The notes below the pieces were generated by a model. The model was not told the DNA's origin. It was given only the letters and a program-made list of their open reading frames with translations, and made no database searches. From Paramoeba atlantica (taxonomy: Eukaryota > Discosea): 64,000 nucleotides of DNA. The position numbers were made by a program, and so were the translations under genes. Each line of letters starts with the position of its first letter. Positions within the stretch are counted from its first letter, which is position 1. The DNA is taken from NCBI GenBank assembly GCA_977017575.1, contig CDRNVI010000003.1:62001-126000 (forward strand), written 5' to 3'. Positions 42,943-53,021 of the stretch are shown here, piece after piece.

Positions 42943-44742
42943 TTAAGGCAACGAAATTTCATCTTCATTTGATAGATCTGGAAAAGGACTAGTCTGCACC
43001 GAATAACTAAAATCTGGGTCAATCCGAACTGGAGTTTTATCGTTTGCGGACTCAAAAACAGCTTCTTTTTCCACATCCAGCGCGGCACCTTCCGGTGAAT
43101 CTTTATTCGGATATTTTACCATCGTAGCGCGCGCTGCGGCATAATAAAATGACGTTTTACCATCAGGGTATGTCGTTTTAAGATCTCCATTCGGGAGTCG
43201 CAACACCACTCGGCCGTCCGGGAAAAAAGACTTTGCGGCGCCCTCCCCCCGCATGGATCGACGTCCGGGGGTAGAAGGCTGAGAGAAACTCTCGCGTCGA
43301 GGGGATTCAAGAAAATGCGGATTTTGTGATTCCTCGATCCCATGATTCGAATAAGAGGAAAGTGGAGCGTTGGAGGACAACTGCGGGTCGTTGTGAATGT
43401 CATCGTTCTTGTAAATGCCACGCGATGGAGACCTCATTGCCGTATCATAGGGTAATCGACCCGCTAAGCTCGGGACACAATCGGGTGTTTTTAGATGAGA
43501 TTGATGTTCATCAGATTTAGGTCTCTCTATGGATTGGGTCGCAGAAAAGGGTAACGCGGTGCTTAGCGTAGATTGGATGGGACTGAGCGTTTGGGAAAGT
43601 GCGTCTTCAGAATATAATGAAGAGTCAATGGCGTGCTGAGTTTCTTCATATTCCGTTTGCGATCCAATGGACATTGTCGGTTTAGATACCGAGTTCAAAT
43701 CTTGTTCTTCATAACAAAATGAGGGAGAAAAGTCGAAAAGTACAAAGAAGATAAAGTTCAAGGTGGAAGAACAGGTGGATTTGTTCCATGAAATAGGAAA
43801 ATCAGTCTGTGAGTCGCGAGATATCATGCGACAGGGTTGCGGTGCAGAAGTATGGATAGAATCTTGAACGCTTTGCAAAGACGCAGGGTAGCGATGAAAT
43901 CTGGGATTTGTCTGCCGTGAAGAAAGACTAGCATGTAGAGTTCCATCGGACAAAAATGCTTCGTTTCTTAAATCAGGAGCGTACCATTCATGTGGTTGCC
44001 GAGATCTTCTTCTGTCTGATTTTCGTAAGATACGCACTAGATGTTTTACAGAAGTTTCCAGATATCGCGAATCCACAAGAGACAAACTCATAATCGCTGC
44101 CTCTTGATCTGTCTTCGTATCATCAGTTTTGGCAATGTTGACGCTGTACAACAACAGACTTTCTAAGCTATTTTGTAGCATTGTTACAAAGGCTTCTCTC
44201 TGAGTCGTATACTCAGCATAAAGGATCTTCTTTTGATGCAAAACTAATTCAAAAAGAAGAACGAAGGACGACGTGATATTATCTAGTTGTTCTGGTTCTT
44301 CTTCCGCACCTGAGGGCTTCGCTGAAGAAAAGCGACCTAAATTATCATTTTTAACAAGCAGAGAACTGACCTCCTCACATTCAGGAAAAACAGAAATCGT
44401 TCCAAGAAATGTAACTTCTTGAAAGGAATTCGTTTTGGGTGAAGCATGCGTTGTTTCGATCAGTTTTTTCGGAGAGGGTTTATGCGGAGATACGAGCACC
44501 TCGAAGTTTGATAACTTGTCGAACCGAGGCCCATACCTTTTCGAATATGCAACAGCGTCGCGAACTTCTCTCGTAGGTGATTCGTTAAATGGAGGATTAA
44601 GACTTCGATCTGGCTCCCAATTGGCCGGAAGTTGCACGCACTGAGATCCACAACGACTCCGAAGAAAAGGATGGGACGGTTCCTCAATCTCATACCTTTT
44701 CTTCCGCAGCGCCAAAATACGATATCGCTCTTGCCGACTCAT
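42943..44742 (-). CDS. CENPJ: CENPJ/CPAP/SAS-4-like centriole protein
   Basis: 599 residues. CENPJ/SAS-4 controls centriolar microtubule growth. The diagnostic part is the C-terminal TCP10/G-box beta-repeat at roughly 505-560: KSFFPDGRVVLRLPNGDLKT then TYPDGKTSFYYAAARATMVKYPN, with the alternating PDG/PNG turns of the family. The rest is low-complexity and probably disordered, with one helical middle region (LLFELVLHQKKILYAEYTTQ). A hydrophobic insert LNFIFFVLFDFSPSFCY near 330 looks out of place and could be retained intron sequence. The start is the ATG of MSRQERYR; nine codons before it are open without ATG. Animal CPAP is much longer, so this is a short form. It implies an organism with centrioles or basal bodies. 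Confidence 0.75.
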   Translation of the reverse strand: MSRQERYRILALRKKRYEIEEPSHPFLRSRCGSQCVQLPANWEPDRSLNPPFNESPTREVRDAVAYSKRYGPRFDKLSNFEVLVSPHKPSPKKLIETTHASPKTNSFQEVTFLGTISVFPECEEVSSLLVKNDNLGRFSSAKPSGAEEEPEQLDNITSSFVLLFELVLHQKKILYAEYTTQREAFVTMLQNSLESLLLYSVNIAKTDDTKTDQEAAIMSLSLVDSRYLETSVKHLVRILRKSDRRRSRQPHEWYAPDLRNEAFLSDGTLHASLSSRQTNPRFHRYPASLQSVQDSIHTSAPQPCRMISRDSQTDFPISWNKSTCSSTLNFIFFVLFDFSPSFCYEEQDLNSVSKPTMSIGSQTEYEETQHAIDSSLYSEDALSQTLSPIQSTLSTALPFSATQSIERPKSDEHQSHLKTPDCVPSLAGRLPYDTAMRSPSRGIYKNDDIHNDPQLSSNAPLSSYSNHGIEESQNPHFLESPRRESFSQPSTPGRRSMRGEGAAKSFFPDGRVVLRLPNGDLKTTYPDGKTSFYYAAARATMVKYPNKDSPEGAALDVEKEAVFESANDKTPVRIDPDFSYSVQTSPFPDLSNEDEISLP

Positions 44743-45007
44743 AGAAGAAAAATTAAAACTTGCATTCAAAAGTCAGGTAAAGCATGATAAAGTAGATACT
44801 GAACCAATAAATTGTGTTTGTACTGAAAAGTAACTGTACTGAAAAAAAAGGATGCAAGCAAGAAGTTGTACTTAAGCCTTAAAATCGTGGATATTACTTT
44901 TAAAACGTATGTGAATTCATTACACCGTTATCATATACTGAAGTTCAGGAAACTATGCAATGTAAGAACTAAGTCACAAAAACTTGGGCTTGTGCTTCAC
45001 CCGAAAC

Positions 45008-48000
45008 TTAGCGATGGATTCGTGACAAATATTCCTGGAGGACTGGTTTCTCAGAAGACGGAGCCTGGTGCAAATAGTCTCGAATATAATTTTCACACGT
45101 TTGCCGTGCTGTCAAGTAGGACGATTTAGTACTCACCCCACTTCCGGAGCTTCGATAGGAAGCTTGTGATAATTGCGTGCTCCACACACATAACAGTTCG
45201 GCCATTGCAACAAGCACTCGAGCGGCAGAAAAGGGAGTGTTAAAACGTGATTCAGGGTGTAAAGATTTTGAATAGACTTCCTCAAAAAACAATCTAAAAT
45301 ATTCAAAAATTTCTGCCAGACTCATTCTTTCGCAGCCCAGCAAGAGATCTACGATCGCTCTTTCGTTCGCGCTTGTTAATCTTTCAAACACCACTTTCAA
45401 AAGAGAATTCATAGGAAAATATTGTGGACGAGAGGAATCGTAAAATCGCTCGAACAGTTTTTGTGTCGTAGACTCTACGCTGCTGGCGGAACACAAGGCC
45501 GCTTCAAACAGGTCGGCACATAAGAACTTGGAAGTTTCGGTAGTACCATCCGAGTTGTAAAGCACAGAGAGCTGTACAAATTCACCTCCAGATCCCCTGT
45601 AGACCTCTGCCATGCGATAGAGAATATTTAGATCACTAATCAGTTCATTTCTTAAGAAGTCACATTGCTCTGCAAGATGGGAACGCAGCGGCTTAATCCC
45701 GTCTTCAAGTTCCACAACTTGATTCAAAAGGGAGTCCGATTCATTCGCGAGCGTTTGTTCACAGAGTTCCAGAAGCTCCGTTTGAACTAGAGCAATGCGG
45801 TATGTAGTAGAGAGACGTCGAGCCAGAGGGCTGTGCTCCACTTTCTTCGACTTAGCCCACGTCGTGGCTTCCTGAAGCAAACCAACACGATACTGAAGTG
45901 GCACCGGACTGTTGACAAATCGAGATGTAGCGGCACTTAAGAAAGCTCGCAAGGCGTCCTCCGACCGGTCTTGCTTTATGTAAAACAACGCACGTTCTCG
46001 TCCAAACATCGACTGATGCAGTTCCAAAAACTTTTCAAGGTCACCTGGAGGCATGCGCAGCACGATTTGCAGAAAGTACTCCCGCATAGGATCACTACTC
46101 TCACGCTGCAACATCCACTCCAACAAAAAATATTTCGCCAATAAATCACATCCGGGTAAATTCCACAGACTTCCTATTCTCCCACTCTCTACTTCAAACA
46201 GCTCACGCAAGGACGAATTCAACGTTGTCGAGTTCTCCCCCGCAAAACCTTGCTCCAAAAACGACACCAGCAATCCATAACACTGCCAACGATCCTCCAA
46301 AGCCTCCTGCGCTCGTCCCGAGGGCTGTACATAATTTTCCGGGTCGATACCATACAAATACGCCCCCATGGCCTCCCTCTTTCCATCCCCCTGGGCGGCT
46401 GCACTCCAACAAAGCGACGCCACTGCGGCGTACCCTTTCATCTCCCACAACACCTCCGCGATGGCACGGAGCCCACAGGACTGCCACAGATGTCGAGACA
46501 ACGGAAGCAACGCCTTGACTAAATCATTTATTTTATCGTTCGCGCCCGCTGGATCGTTACCCCACGACCTGTGGCACTCACGGAGCAAAAGCTGCGCGTG
46601 GTACTCGGCGAAATCCTCAGCGGGGAGCAGAGAAGGGCATTTCGTGGCCATCGTTGAATTCAGTGTCGAGAGCTCAGCGGGGGTGAGATCAGGGACCCGT
46701 AGAAAACTACGAAGAAGCGCACGGACCACGGGAAGGCGAACCGAGGGGGCGGAAGGGGAGAGAAGCAGATCGCCAAAAACGAGATCGTGGAAATACGGGA
46801 GGGGAGGGGTGGAGTGTTGGGAGGACAGCCGGGTGTACTCCGTCGCTGCCGTGTCGATCAAGACGGGTTCGTATTTTGTGGTTTGTACCATTTGGAGGAG
46901 GGAGAGAAATTGGAAAACGATATGTGTGGTGTGCTCGAGAGAGGAGAGTTGCAACGCTACGAGTTGTTTTAGATGAGAGGAGGAGAGCCCGGTGTGGTTG
47001 GACGGGACGCTGAGGATGGTGTCAAACTGGTCGTTGTTTTCCCAGAAGAGAGGGAGAGAGGGGTTGGGTTCCATCCAGCCTTGTTTGCGAAGCGTGGAGA
47101 GGACGTGGGCGAGAGGAGTCAGAATCTCGAGAACCCCACGGAGGTCTTCCTCGGTGAGATGTAATCCTGGACGGGGGCGTGAGGGGGAGGAGGGAGAAAA
47201 GAGACGTAAAGGAACCAAGGAAAGAAGAATGCGGGAAAAAAGTAAACGAAGTCCGCGTATTGCGGGAGAGGTGGTAATGCAAAAAAGCGTGTTGCGTGAT
47301 TGTGAGAATGTGGACATGGTAAGGTCTCTTCCAGAAATGTAATTCGCGTCCAGAGCTACTAGAGAAGCACTGTCCGGTAGCAGTCGCGACTCCAATATTT
47401 CCCAAATGAAGGTAGAAATCTCTTTTTCACTTAGAATTCGCGAAGAGCATGAAACACATTCCGATTGAGCTTTTCGCAAGGACAGAGTGAGCTCGGAGAA
47501 TTCGTGTGCAGATGCTAGTTTACCATAGAGCAAGCAAAGCATAGAACAAAACTCCTCCAGTCCAAACGTACTTTGGAAGCGGGCCAAAATAGATCGCGCT
47601 GAGGTGGTTCTTCCGGAGGATATCACAAGAAACAAAATATCAAGAGGTCGTAGTTTGCGTACGAAATGTACTCCCGTGTTGGTTACGACAGCGAAACGAC
47701 GAGACGGTAGAATGTACTGCGAATCTGTCTCTTGAATCGGTGTTGCAGAGGCAATTTCCTTGCATAAAGAGGCAAAAACTGTATGATCAATTTCACCCAC
47801 GTAAAGCATTCTCATATCTTGTAGCTCGCTTCCCCTTTGAGGGAAAATAGTTACTGTTGGGCGCTCGAGTGAAGTATTTTCGTTCGCGTTTAGCGAGACT
47901 TCGCGTGATGAGGAAGTAAAACAAATTTCATCCATAAGCATGGCCGAGGAAACATTTGGGGGTGAGGTGTTCTCGGATTGGTTCGACTCGCTTGAACAGG

Positions 48001-49270
48001 TTCGAATAAAAGCTCCTATGCCATTGGACACGTACGAGAAAGCGATTTGCTTTTCGGTTTCGAACCAAGATTTTCGGAATTCGCGGGAATCATTATCTAA
48101 CGAGCAGAACACCTTTTTCACCTCGAGCTGTTTGCCTCCCGTAAAACCGCTTTCTTGCAAGGAATAAAAGTAACAATATCCGTTTGAAGCAACAGATACT
48201 AAAGCGAAATCCTCTCGAGGACCACCGATATGTACAGAAGACAGTGGAGAAAGCTTGGGATCGCGATACGTATTCAAATGTTGTAGCATTCCAGGTTCAT
48301 GCTTCTTTGTACAAATCAACGAGATTTGTCCTTTCCCCCCTTCACTGATGGAATACATAGTAATAGAGCTATCCAAGTGGAGAACAAAAATTTGGTGACG
48401 AAACGAATCCACGCATATATCAAGGGCTTGCTCCTTTTTAATAACCGAAAGATAAGCCTTCGTCAGGAGAGAACCGATGCATTGAGAAACGTAATTCTGC
48501 TGAGAAAAGAACGCATCCAGGTTGGTGAATGTCATTCGAAGGGAGTCGGTACGCAAATCTTTTACCAAATGAATTTCGTAGAAATCTCCCTCTTGTGCAG
48601 CAAAAAAGATGCGATCTGTAAAGTCGTGTTGCACAATTTTTTGAATTGTAAATTCTGATATCTGGGAAATCCCAAGATCAGTGATGGTACACGGTGTAAC
48701 GTGACATCTAGATCCTTTTCGCCCTTGAAATTCGTACTCACCAGGAATAGCCCTGTCTGCAAAGCTAAGCCCATAAACCGAAACTTTCCCGCAGAAAATC
48801 AAAAGGAGTAAATGTGTTGAGTTGGAGTTTAACAATCCCAGTGGAGTCCGCACTGTGAAAATGTTTTGTACGGGTTCTGGCTCCTCAATCACTTTCATAT
48901 CCGACCCTGTAAGAAAATTCCACAAAATGAGCTTGTGCTGAATTCGTATGGCTACACGAGAAATGTTCTCAAGGAGGAAAACGGTATTATCCTGCACACT
49001 GGACTCACATGCGTGACGTATCGTTGCAGGCCATACAACAGATTTTGTGGCAATAAACTCAGGAAGTGCACAAAGCATATCCGATTCGGCCGAAAGTTGT
49101 TTGCCAAGGAGGAGGCTTATCGCCTCAGCTCCAGTGGTAAGAGGCCTCTCGTCGGAGATAGTGAGTGGATTCGCTTGAAAAAGATTTTGAACGTAACGTT
49201 GTAGCACATCCAGTGTGAGAGCTATGGAAGGGTCGGTCTCTTTGATGGGGTTTAATGGGAATGAAGACAT
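45008..49270 (-). CDS. NUP155: Nucleoporin NUP155 (Nup157/170 family)
   Basis: 1420 residues, the usual size for this inner-ring scaffold of the nuclear pore. Recognition rests on the N-terminal beta-propeller: ISRVAIRIQHKLILWNFLTG (family: INRAWLTIDNKLFLWNY), LLLLIFCGKVSVYGLSF, CVDSFRHQIFVLHLDSSITM, FALVSVASNGYCYFYS and the propeller-end signature TNTGVHFVRKLRPLDILFLV. The C-terminal half is an alpha-solenoid of the Nup155/Nup133 type, with helical repeats such as REYFLQIVLRMPPGDLEKFL. No membrane segment. First ATG used; 238 bp from the SAS-4-like gene. A GTGAGT near 45134 (minus strand) is in frame and read as coding (SGVSTK). Middle sections (47.0-47.2 kb) are Ser/Pro-rich. Confidence 0.87.
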   Translation of the reverse strand: MSSFPLNPIKETDPSIALTLDVLQRYVQNLFQANPLTISDERPLTTGAEAISLLLGKQLSAESDMLCALPEFIATKSVVWPATIRHACESSVQDNTVFLLENISRVAIRIQHKLILWNFLTGSDMKVIEEPEPVQNIFTVRTPLGLLNSNSTHLLLLIFCGKVSVYGLSFADRAIPGEYEFQGRKGSRCHVTPCTITDLGISQISEFTIQKIVQHDFTDRIFFAAQEGDFYEIHLVKDLRTDSLRMTFTNLDAFFSQQNYVSQCIGSLLTKAYLSVIKKEQALDICVDSFRHQIFVLHLDSSITMYSISEGGKGQISLICTKKHEPGMLQHLNTYRDPKLSPLSSVHIGGPREDFALVSVASNGYCYFYSLQESGFTGGKQLEVKKVFCSLDNDSREFRKSWFETEKQIAFSYVSNGIGAFIRTCSSESNQSENTSPPNVSSAMLMDEICFTSSSREVSLNANENTSLERPTVTIFPQRGSELQDMRMLYVGEIDHTVFASLCKEIASATPIQETDSQYILPSRRFAVVTNTGVHFVRKLRPLDILFLVISSGRTTSARSILARFQSTFGLEEFCSMLCLLYGKLASAHEFSELTLSLRKAQSECVSCSSRILSEKEISTFIWEILESRLLPDSASLVALDANYISGRDLTMSTFSQSRNTLFCITTSPAIRGLRLLFSRILLSLVPLRLFSPSSPSRPRPGLHLTEEDLRGVLEILTPLAHVLSTLRKQGWMEPNPSLPLFWENNDQFDTILSVPSNHTGLSSSHLKQLVALQLSSLEHTTHIVFQFLSLLQMVQTTKYEPVLIDTAATEYTRLSSQHSTPPLPYFHDLVFGDLLLSPSAPSVRLPVVRALLRSFLRVPDLTPAELSTLNSTMATKCPSLLPAEDFAEYHAQLLLRECHRSWGNDPAGANDKINDLVKALLPLSRHLWQSCGLRAIAEVLWEMKGYAAVASLCWSAAAQGDGKREAMGAYLYGIDPENYVQPSGRAQEALEDRWQCYGLLVSFLEQGFAGENSTTLNSSLRELFEVESGRIGSLWNLPGCDLLAKYFLLEWMLQRESSDPMREYFLQIVLRMPPGDLEKFLELHQSMFGRERALFYIKQDRSEDALRAFLSAATSRFVNSPVPLQYRVGLLQEATTWAKSKKVEHSPLARRLSTTYRIALVQTELLELCEQTLANESDSLLNQVVELEDGIKPLRSHLAEQCDFLRNELISDLNILYRMAEVYRGSGGEFVQLSVLYNSDGTTETSKFLCADLFEAALCSASSVESTTQKLFERFYDSSRPQYFPMNSLLKVVFERLTSANERAIVDLLLGCERMSLAEIFEYFRLFFEEVYSKSLHPESRFNTPFSAARVLVAMAELLCVWSTQLSQASYRSSGSGVSTKSSYLTARQTCENYIRDYLHQAPSSEKPVLQEYLSRIHR

Positions 49271-49788
49271 TGGGGTTGGGGTGACGTGAAAAAAAGAAAA
49301 TTGTTTATTAAGGAAACTCGAAAAAATCAGAGAAAACCATATGCCTTTGAAGACGAATATGCTGATTTCGTTTCGATTAACTTGTTTTTGAAATAGACGA
49401 ATTATATTATTTTACATTTAATACCGAAGAGCAGTTGTTATAGAGGAAGCAAGATTTCTACCCCGGATAACAGAAAGTCAACAAAGGGTCAACATGTTTT
49501 TTAAAATCTCCCACAAGATCTTTGGGCTTTATGCAAGAATAAGAAATAACCAGACTTTTATCAAGGTGATTAATAAACAACAATAAGGTGAAAACTTAAA
49601 AAGTTGCACAAGAAAACAAACCAATAAAATCAAAAATCGACTAGGTTGAAGAACTCAGGCATCGCTTCAAAAATACAGTCCGATATCCATAAACATAAAA
49701 CAAAATTAGTAAAAGCAAGCGAAATCTCTAGAAGTGCAAAAACATTGTCAAAAAATTCAAATAAACTTCACTATATATAAAGCAAGTC
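49271..49788. other. Spacer upstream of NUP155
   Basis: About 520 bp, AT-rich. On the minus strand a TTTTCTTTTTTTCACG tract lies 15 nt before the NUP155 ATG. No further feature was seen. Confidence 0.35.
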
Positions 49789-51207
49789 TCACAAACTCAC
49801 AGAAAACGACTCGGTCGCCACACTTCCTACCTGTATCCCCTGCCTCACCCTTCCCTCCTCCACAATCGCATCCCCCGGTTTTGGATCCTTGATCGCGGTT
49901 CGCGCCATGGAAATCTCCACCCGACGGCCCTCCACCCAGAACGACCCCACCCGAAGCAGCTCCTGGCAACTCCCCACCCTGGCAAACTCCACAAAGACGT
50001 GCGCGAACCCGTGGGCCCCGTGGTGCTGCCCCATGGGGGGCCCCCACGGCACGGGCGCGCGTCGTAGTTTGAGGATCACCCCGTAGGAGCGGGCGCGGGC
50101 GTAGATCTGCTCGGTCGGGGAGGCAAGACCCACGCCTTTGAGGTTTACGGTGCGGTGGAGCGCCGGGACGTGGATCTCCACGAGCGCGTGGAGGTCGTGG
50201 AAGGGCTCGAGAGGGGGGGAGAGCGCGTGGGGGAGGGGGGGGAGAGGGAGGAAGGGGGAAGAGGGGGGGTGCGCTGTGGAGGAAGAAAGGGGAGGGGATG
50301 GGATTTGGGAGGATGGGATTTGGGATGAGATTTGGGAGGGTAAAATTTGGGATGGAATTTGGGAGGATGAAATTTGGAAGGATGAAAGTTGAGGCGAAGA
50401 GATTTCATGTTCGGAAGATAAGGGAGATAGAGTAAGAGGTGAGTGCATGGAGGGGGAGGAGGGATCGTCTTCTTGGGAGGATACGGTGGGAAAAGGAGGA
50501 TAGAGCGTAGCGTTGTTGGGTTGTCGTTCATGGGGTTGGATGTTGGGGTTTGGGGGAAGGGATGTCGAGGGGATGGGTTCTGTAGGCATTGGATTGGGAT
50601 GGGAGAATTGCGGGGTGGAGGGTGGAAAAAATTGTGTTTGTTGTTGTTGTGAGGGTAAAACAGGCACAGGAATGGGAGGAAGATGTGCTGGGGTGTTTGG
50701 AGAGTAGTGTTGCATTTGGTTGATGAGTCGTAGACGATAGGCCTCCATTTGGGCGCACACGTCATAGTACTGTAGAAGCATATTTTCCTGCATTAAATTC
50801 CCAACTGTAGCTCTTGGAGTGGATGAAGAGTGACTTTCCGTTGAAGTTTGTGAATTGTTCGGTGGATGTTCGGATGTAGTGACAATTTCATAGAGAATCG
50901 TCACGCGGGGATTTACCTGAAGTTGATGTAAACTTTGTGATTTACTTTCGTCAAGATTATAGCGCTCGAATGGGGTGACAAAACGAACATGGCTTCGTGG
51001 AGCTTCCTCAAGTCGAGCAATTCCTGCAACGATCTCCGCAAGCGTGGTTGTTTTGTAAGGTGTTTTAAGGAACGTACATACTTGTGTGCTGTGATTCACT
51101 ATCGGAACTTCATCCGGAAGAACTTCTGGACATGTGGCTAGTTCGTGATCAATGGCAAGACACCGAAGACAGTGAGGGGATGCGCTTTGCTTCGACTGAG
51201 TTTCCAT
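49789..51207 (-). CDS. Zinc-knuckle and RRM-like RNA-binding protein
   Basis: About 472 residues from the ATG of METQSKQS. An N-terminal CLRCLAIDHELATC fits the CCHC zinc knuckle spacing (C-x2-C-x4-H-x4-C) at residues 13-26. The C-terminal about 130 residues look like an RRM: VEIHVPALHRTVNLKGVGLA, then QIYARARSYGVILKLRRAP, HGFAHVFVEFA (RNP1-like) and VGSFWVEGRRVEISMAR. The middle is Pro/Ser/Gln-rich, with repeated SSQIPSQI-type units (about residues 290-325). An RNA-binding role is inferred; no family name fits. An ATG 117 nt upstream (51324) would add a hydrophobic 39-residue N-terminus, but that sequence is AT-rich and reads like a leader. Confidence 0.7.
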   Translation of the reverse strand: METQSKQSASPHCLRCLAIDHELATCPEVLPDEVPIVNHSTQVCTFLKTPYKTTTLAEIVAGIARLEEAPRSHVRFVTPFERYNLDESKSQSLHQLQVNPRVTILYEIVTTSEHPPNNSQTSTESHSSSTPRATVGNLMQENMLLQYYDVCAQMEAYRLRLINQMQHYSPNTPAHLPPIPVPVLPSQQQQTQFFPPSTPQFSHPNPMPTEPIPSTSLPPNPNIQPHERQPNNATLYPPFPTVSSQEDDPSSPSMHSPLTLSPLSSEHEISSPQLSSFQISSSQIPSQILPSQISSQIPSSQIPSPPLSSSTAHPPSSPFLPLPPLPHALSPPLEPFHDLHALVEIHVPALHRTVNLKGVGLASPTEQIYARARSYGVILKLRRAPVPWGPPMGQHHGAHGFAHVFVEFARVGSCQELLRVGSFWVEGRRVEISMARTAIKDPKPGDAIVEEGRVRQGIQVGSVATESFSVSL

Positions 51208-51468
51208 TGCGGTGAGATTTGTGAAAGAAACAAAAGCAAGGTATAGATGTAAAAAAGTAGTGCTTAATTTATGCAAAAGTATTTGCGAAGCAATGGAGTC
51301 GAATGTTAGTGAAAGCAACAGCATGATAATTCAAAAAAGTTGAGTCGAAAGAAGTCACCTAAAAATTATCCTTGCCTACATAAAAGGTAAAAAAATAAAA
51401 ATGCATTCCCATCCTGCTCTCAAAAAACTAAAGGAAACGCACAAGTGGTACCACAACCTCAGATGCCC

Positions 51469-52596
51469 CTATCTTTCGGGAAGAGAAAAGTCATTCAAAT
51501 TCCGATGTGAGTACGATGCTCCCCCACCTTCTCCCGGTTGCCCCGGCACAGGCATTCCTGACGTAAAAGAAGACTCCGGTGGATACACCGGTGGCAGACC
51601 CGAAGCATATACATAACTCGCGGAAGATGAATTCACAGATCCCGAAGCCGGATGCGAAAAAGACATTGAATTCATCTCCACAAGAGATGCATGCTGTCCA
51701 TAGGCATAGCTCCCTGACACGTGAGGCTGTGTCAACGGCCTCCTGTAATTAGAATCCACAAAATGAGATCTTTCACCCTCTATTCTTGTTATCGGTGGAA
51801 TCCCACCATGAGGTTGTCCATATCCCCATGTTGCAGAAGAGATTGCAGACCCTGAATAACAGCCCATCGGCTGTATCGGTCCTACTGGACCTCCGTGAAG
51901 AGCTCCATGGGGGATTACAAACGATTCAGCATCATGGGGAAGGGCCAACGGTTCCATCCCAGGCTGTACATAACCATATGAAGAAGGATAAGGAGGATGA
52001 GAGGCCTGTGAAAATGAGTTTGCCCTCATTCCGGGAGCATAGGGATAATGAAGAGGATTTCGTAGATGTGCATGTCGCGGAAGCATCGTGCCTACGGCGT
52101 AGGGAACACGCTGGGGGTCGTCGTGACAGGAGAGGTTGTGGTGGTTAGGAAGAAACACGTGACCGGACCACGGGAAGGAGTCTCGGCGGTATTCCTCACG
52201 CTCAAACGGATCGGGGAGAGTTTCTAGTATGGGGGAGGGGGAGGGGGGGAAAGTGCCAGTAGCAGGTGTTGGTTCGGAGGAAGTTGTGGAACCGAAAATA
52301 CGTTGCCGTGCGTTTTCGTAGGTTTCCGGGGTGACTTGATGAGGGGGTTGAAGAGGGGGAGAGGGAGGGGGAGCTGTTGAGCTAGTTCCGCGAGAGATGG
52401 GGGATGAGTGTTTTCGGGTAGGAAAAGCTGTTTTTCGTTTGGCAATGCCTCGAACGGTGGGGTAATTGTGCTTTTGGGTAAAGGATTCCTCTTCGGAGGG
52501 AGTTTGAGCGGTCACCAGTGAGACGTCTGTTGTGGGAATGATACCGTCGTCATTCTTCTCGGATTTTGACTCCGATACAGGTAAATCATTGTTCAT
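51469..52596 (-). CDS. SUZ-motif, low-complexity protein
   Basis: 375 residues. Near residue 90 the text TPETYENARQRIFG matches the SUZ motif (Y-x-x-AR-x-RIFG), an RNA-binding extension often found after R3H domains in proteins such as ENC1/R3HDM. No R3H domain is visible upstream of it. The C-terminal 200 residues are rich in Pro, Ser, Gly and Tyr (SYGYVQPGM, SYAYGQHASL), a prion-like composition common in RNP-granule proteins. First ATG used. It is the third RNA-binding-type gene in this block with PSP1 and the RRM protein. No transmembrane or catalytic motif. Confidence 0.65.
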   Translation of the reverse strand: MNNDLPVSESKSEKNDDGIIPTTDVSLVTAQTPSEEESFTQKHNYPTVRGIAKRKTAFPTRKHSSPISRGTSSTAPPPSPPLQPPHQVTPETYENARQRIFGSTTSSEPTPATGTFPPSPSPILETLPDPFEREEYRRDSFPWSGHVFLPNHHNLSCHDDPQRVPYAVGTMLPRHAHLRNPLHYPYAPGMRANSFSQASHPPYPSSYGYVQPGMEPLALPHDAESFVIPHGALHGGPVGPIQPMGCYSGSAISSATWGYGQPHGGIPPITRIEGERSHFVDSNYRRPLTQPHVSGSYAYGQHASLVEMNSMSFSHPASGSVNSSSASYVYASGLPPVYPPESSFTSGMPVPGQPGEGGGASYSHRNLNDFSLPER

Positions 52597-52690
52597 TGCA
52601 ACAATTTAGGTAAGCGCGTAAAAATATAATGCATAGTAGAGAAAGACAATGTGACAACACAAGATTTCTACCATGAGAGTTATGCAATTG

Positions 52691-52837
52691 CTAAAGTTTA
52701 AAGGACAGCGTTTAAAACAAGATGTTGAATCGACAACATGTTCTTGCGTGTAGAACCAGCATTTAAGACGTTCAATAATAAAAAAATCAACTTATTTTCA
52801 ACACAACAGATGGTCAAAAGGGACGTTTTTCCCCCAA
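52691..52837. repeat. Family D, direct duplicate
   Basis: About 147 bp repeated at 53022-53165 at about 90% identity (AAAGTTTAAAGGACAGCG, then AACACAACAGATGGTC). Confidence 0.7.
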
Positions 52838-53021
52838 TGGATGGGGTCATGGTCGAGCGCTTCATGGCGTAGGCCCCAGAGAACATAATGTTTTTTCGTT
52901 TTGGCGCCTGATATACCTGTATATGCTTTTGTTTCATTCGATCCTTGCCCAAATCGATCCTTAAGCCCAAAATCTGCCTTTGCGCTTAATTAAATTTGGG
53001 CGTAATTAAGTTTAGACCGGT

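Noticed and set aside
46203-47405. Plus- and minus-strand ORFs inside NUP155
   Set aside because: Shadows of the NUP155 coding frame in a GC-rich section.
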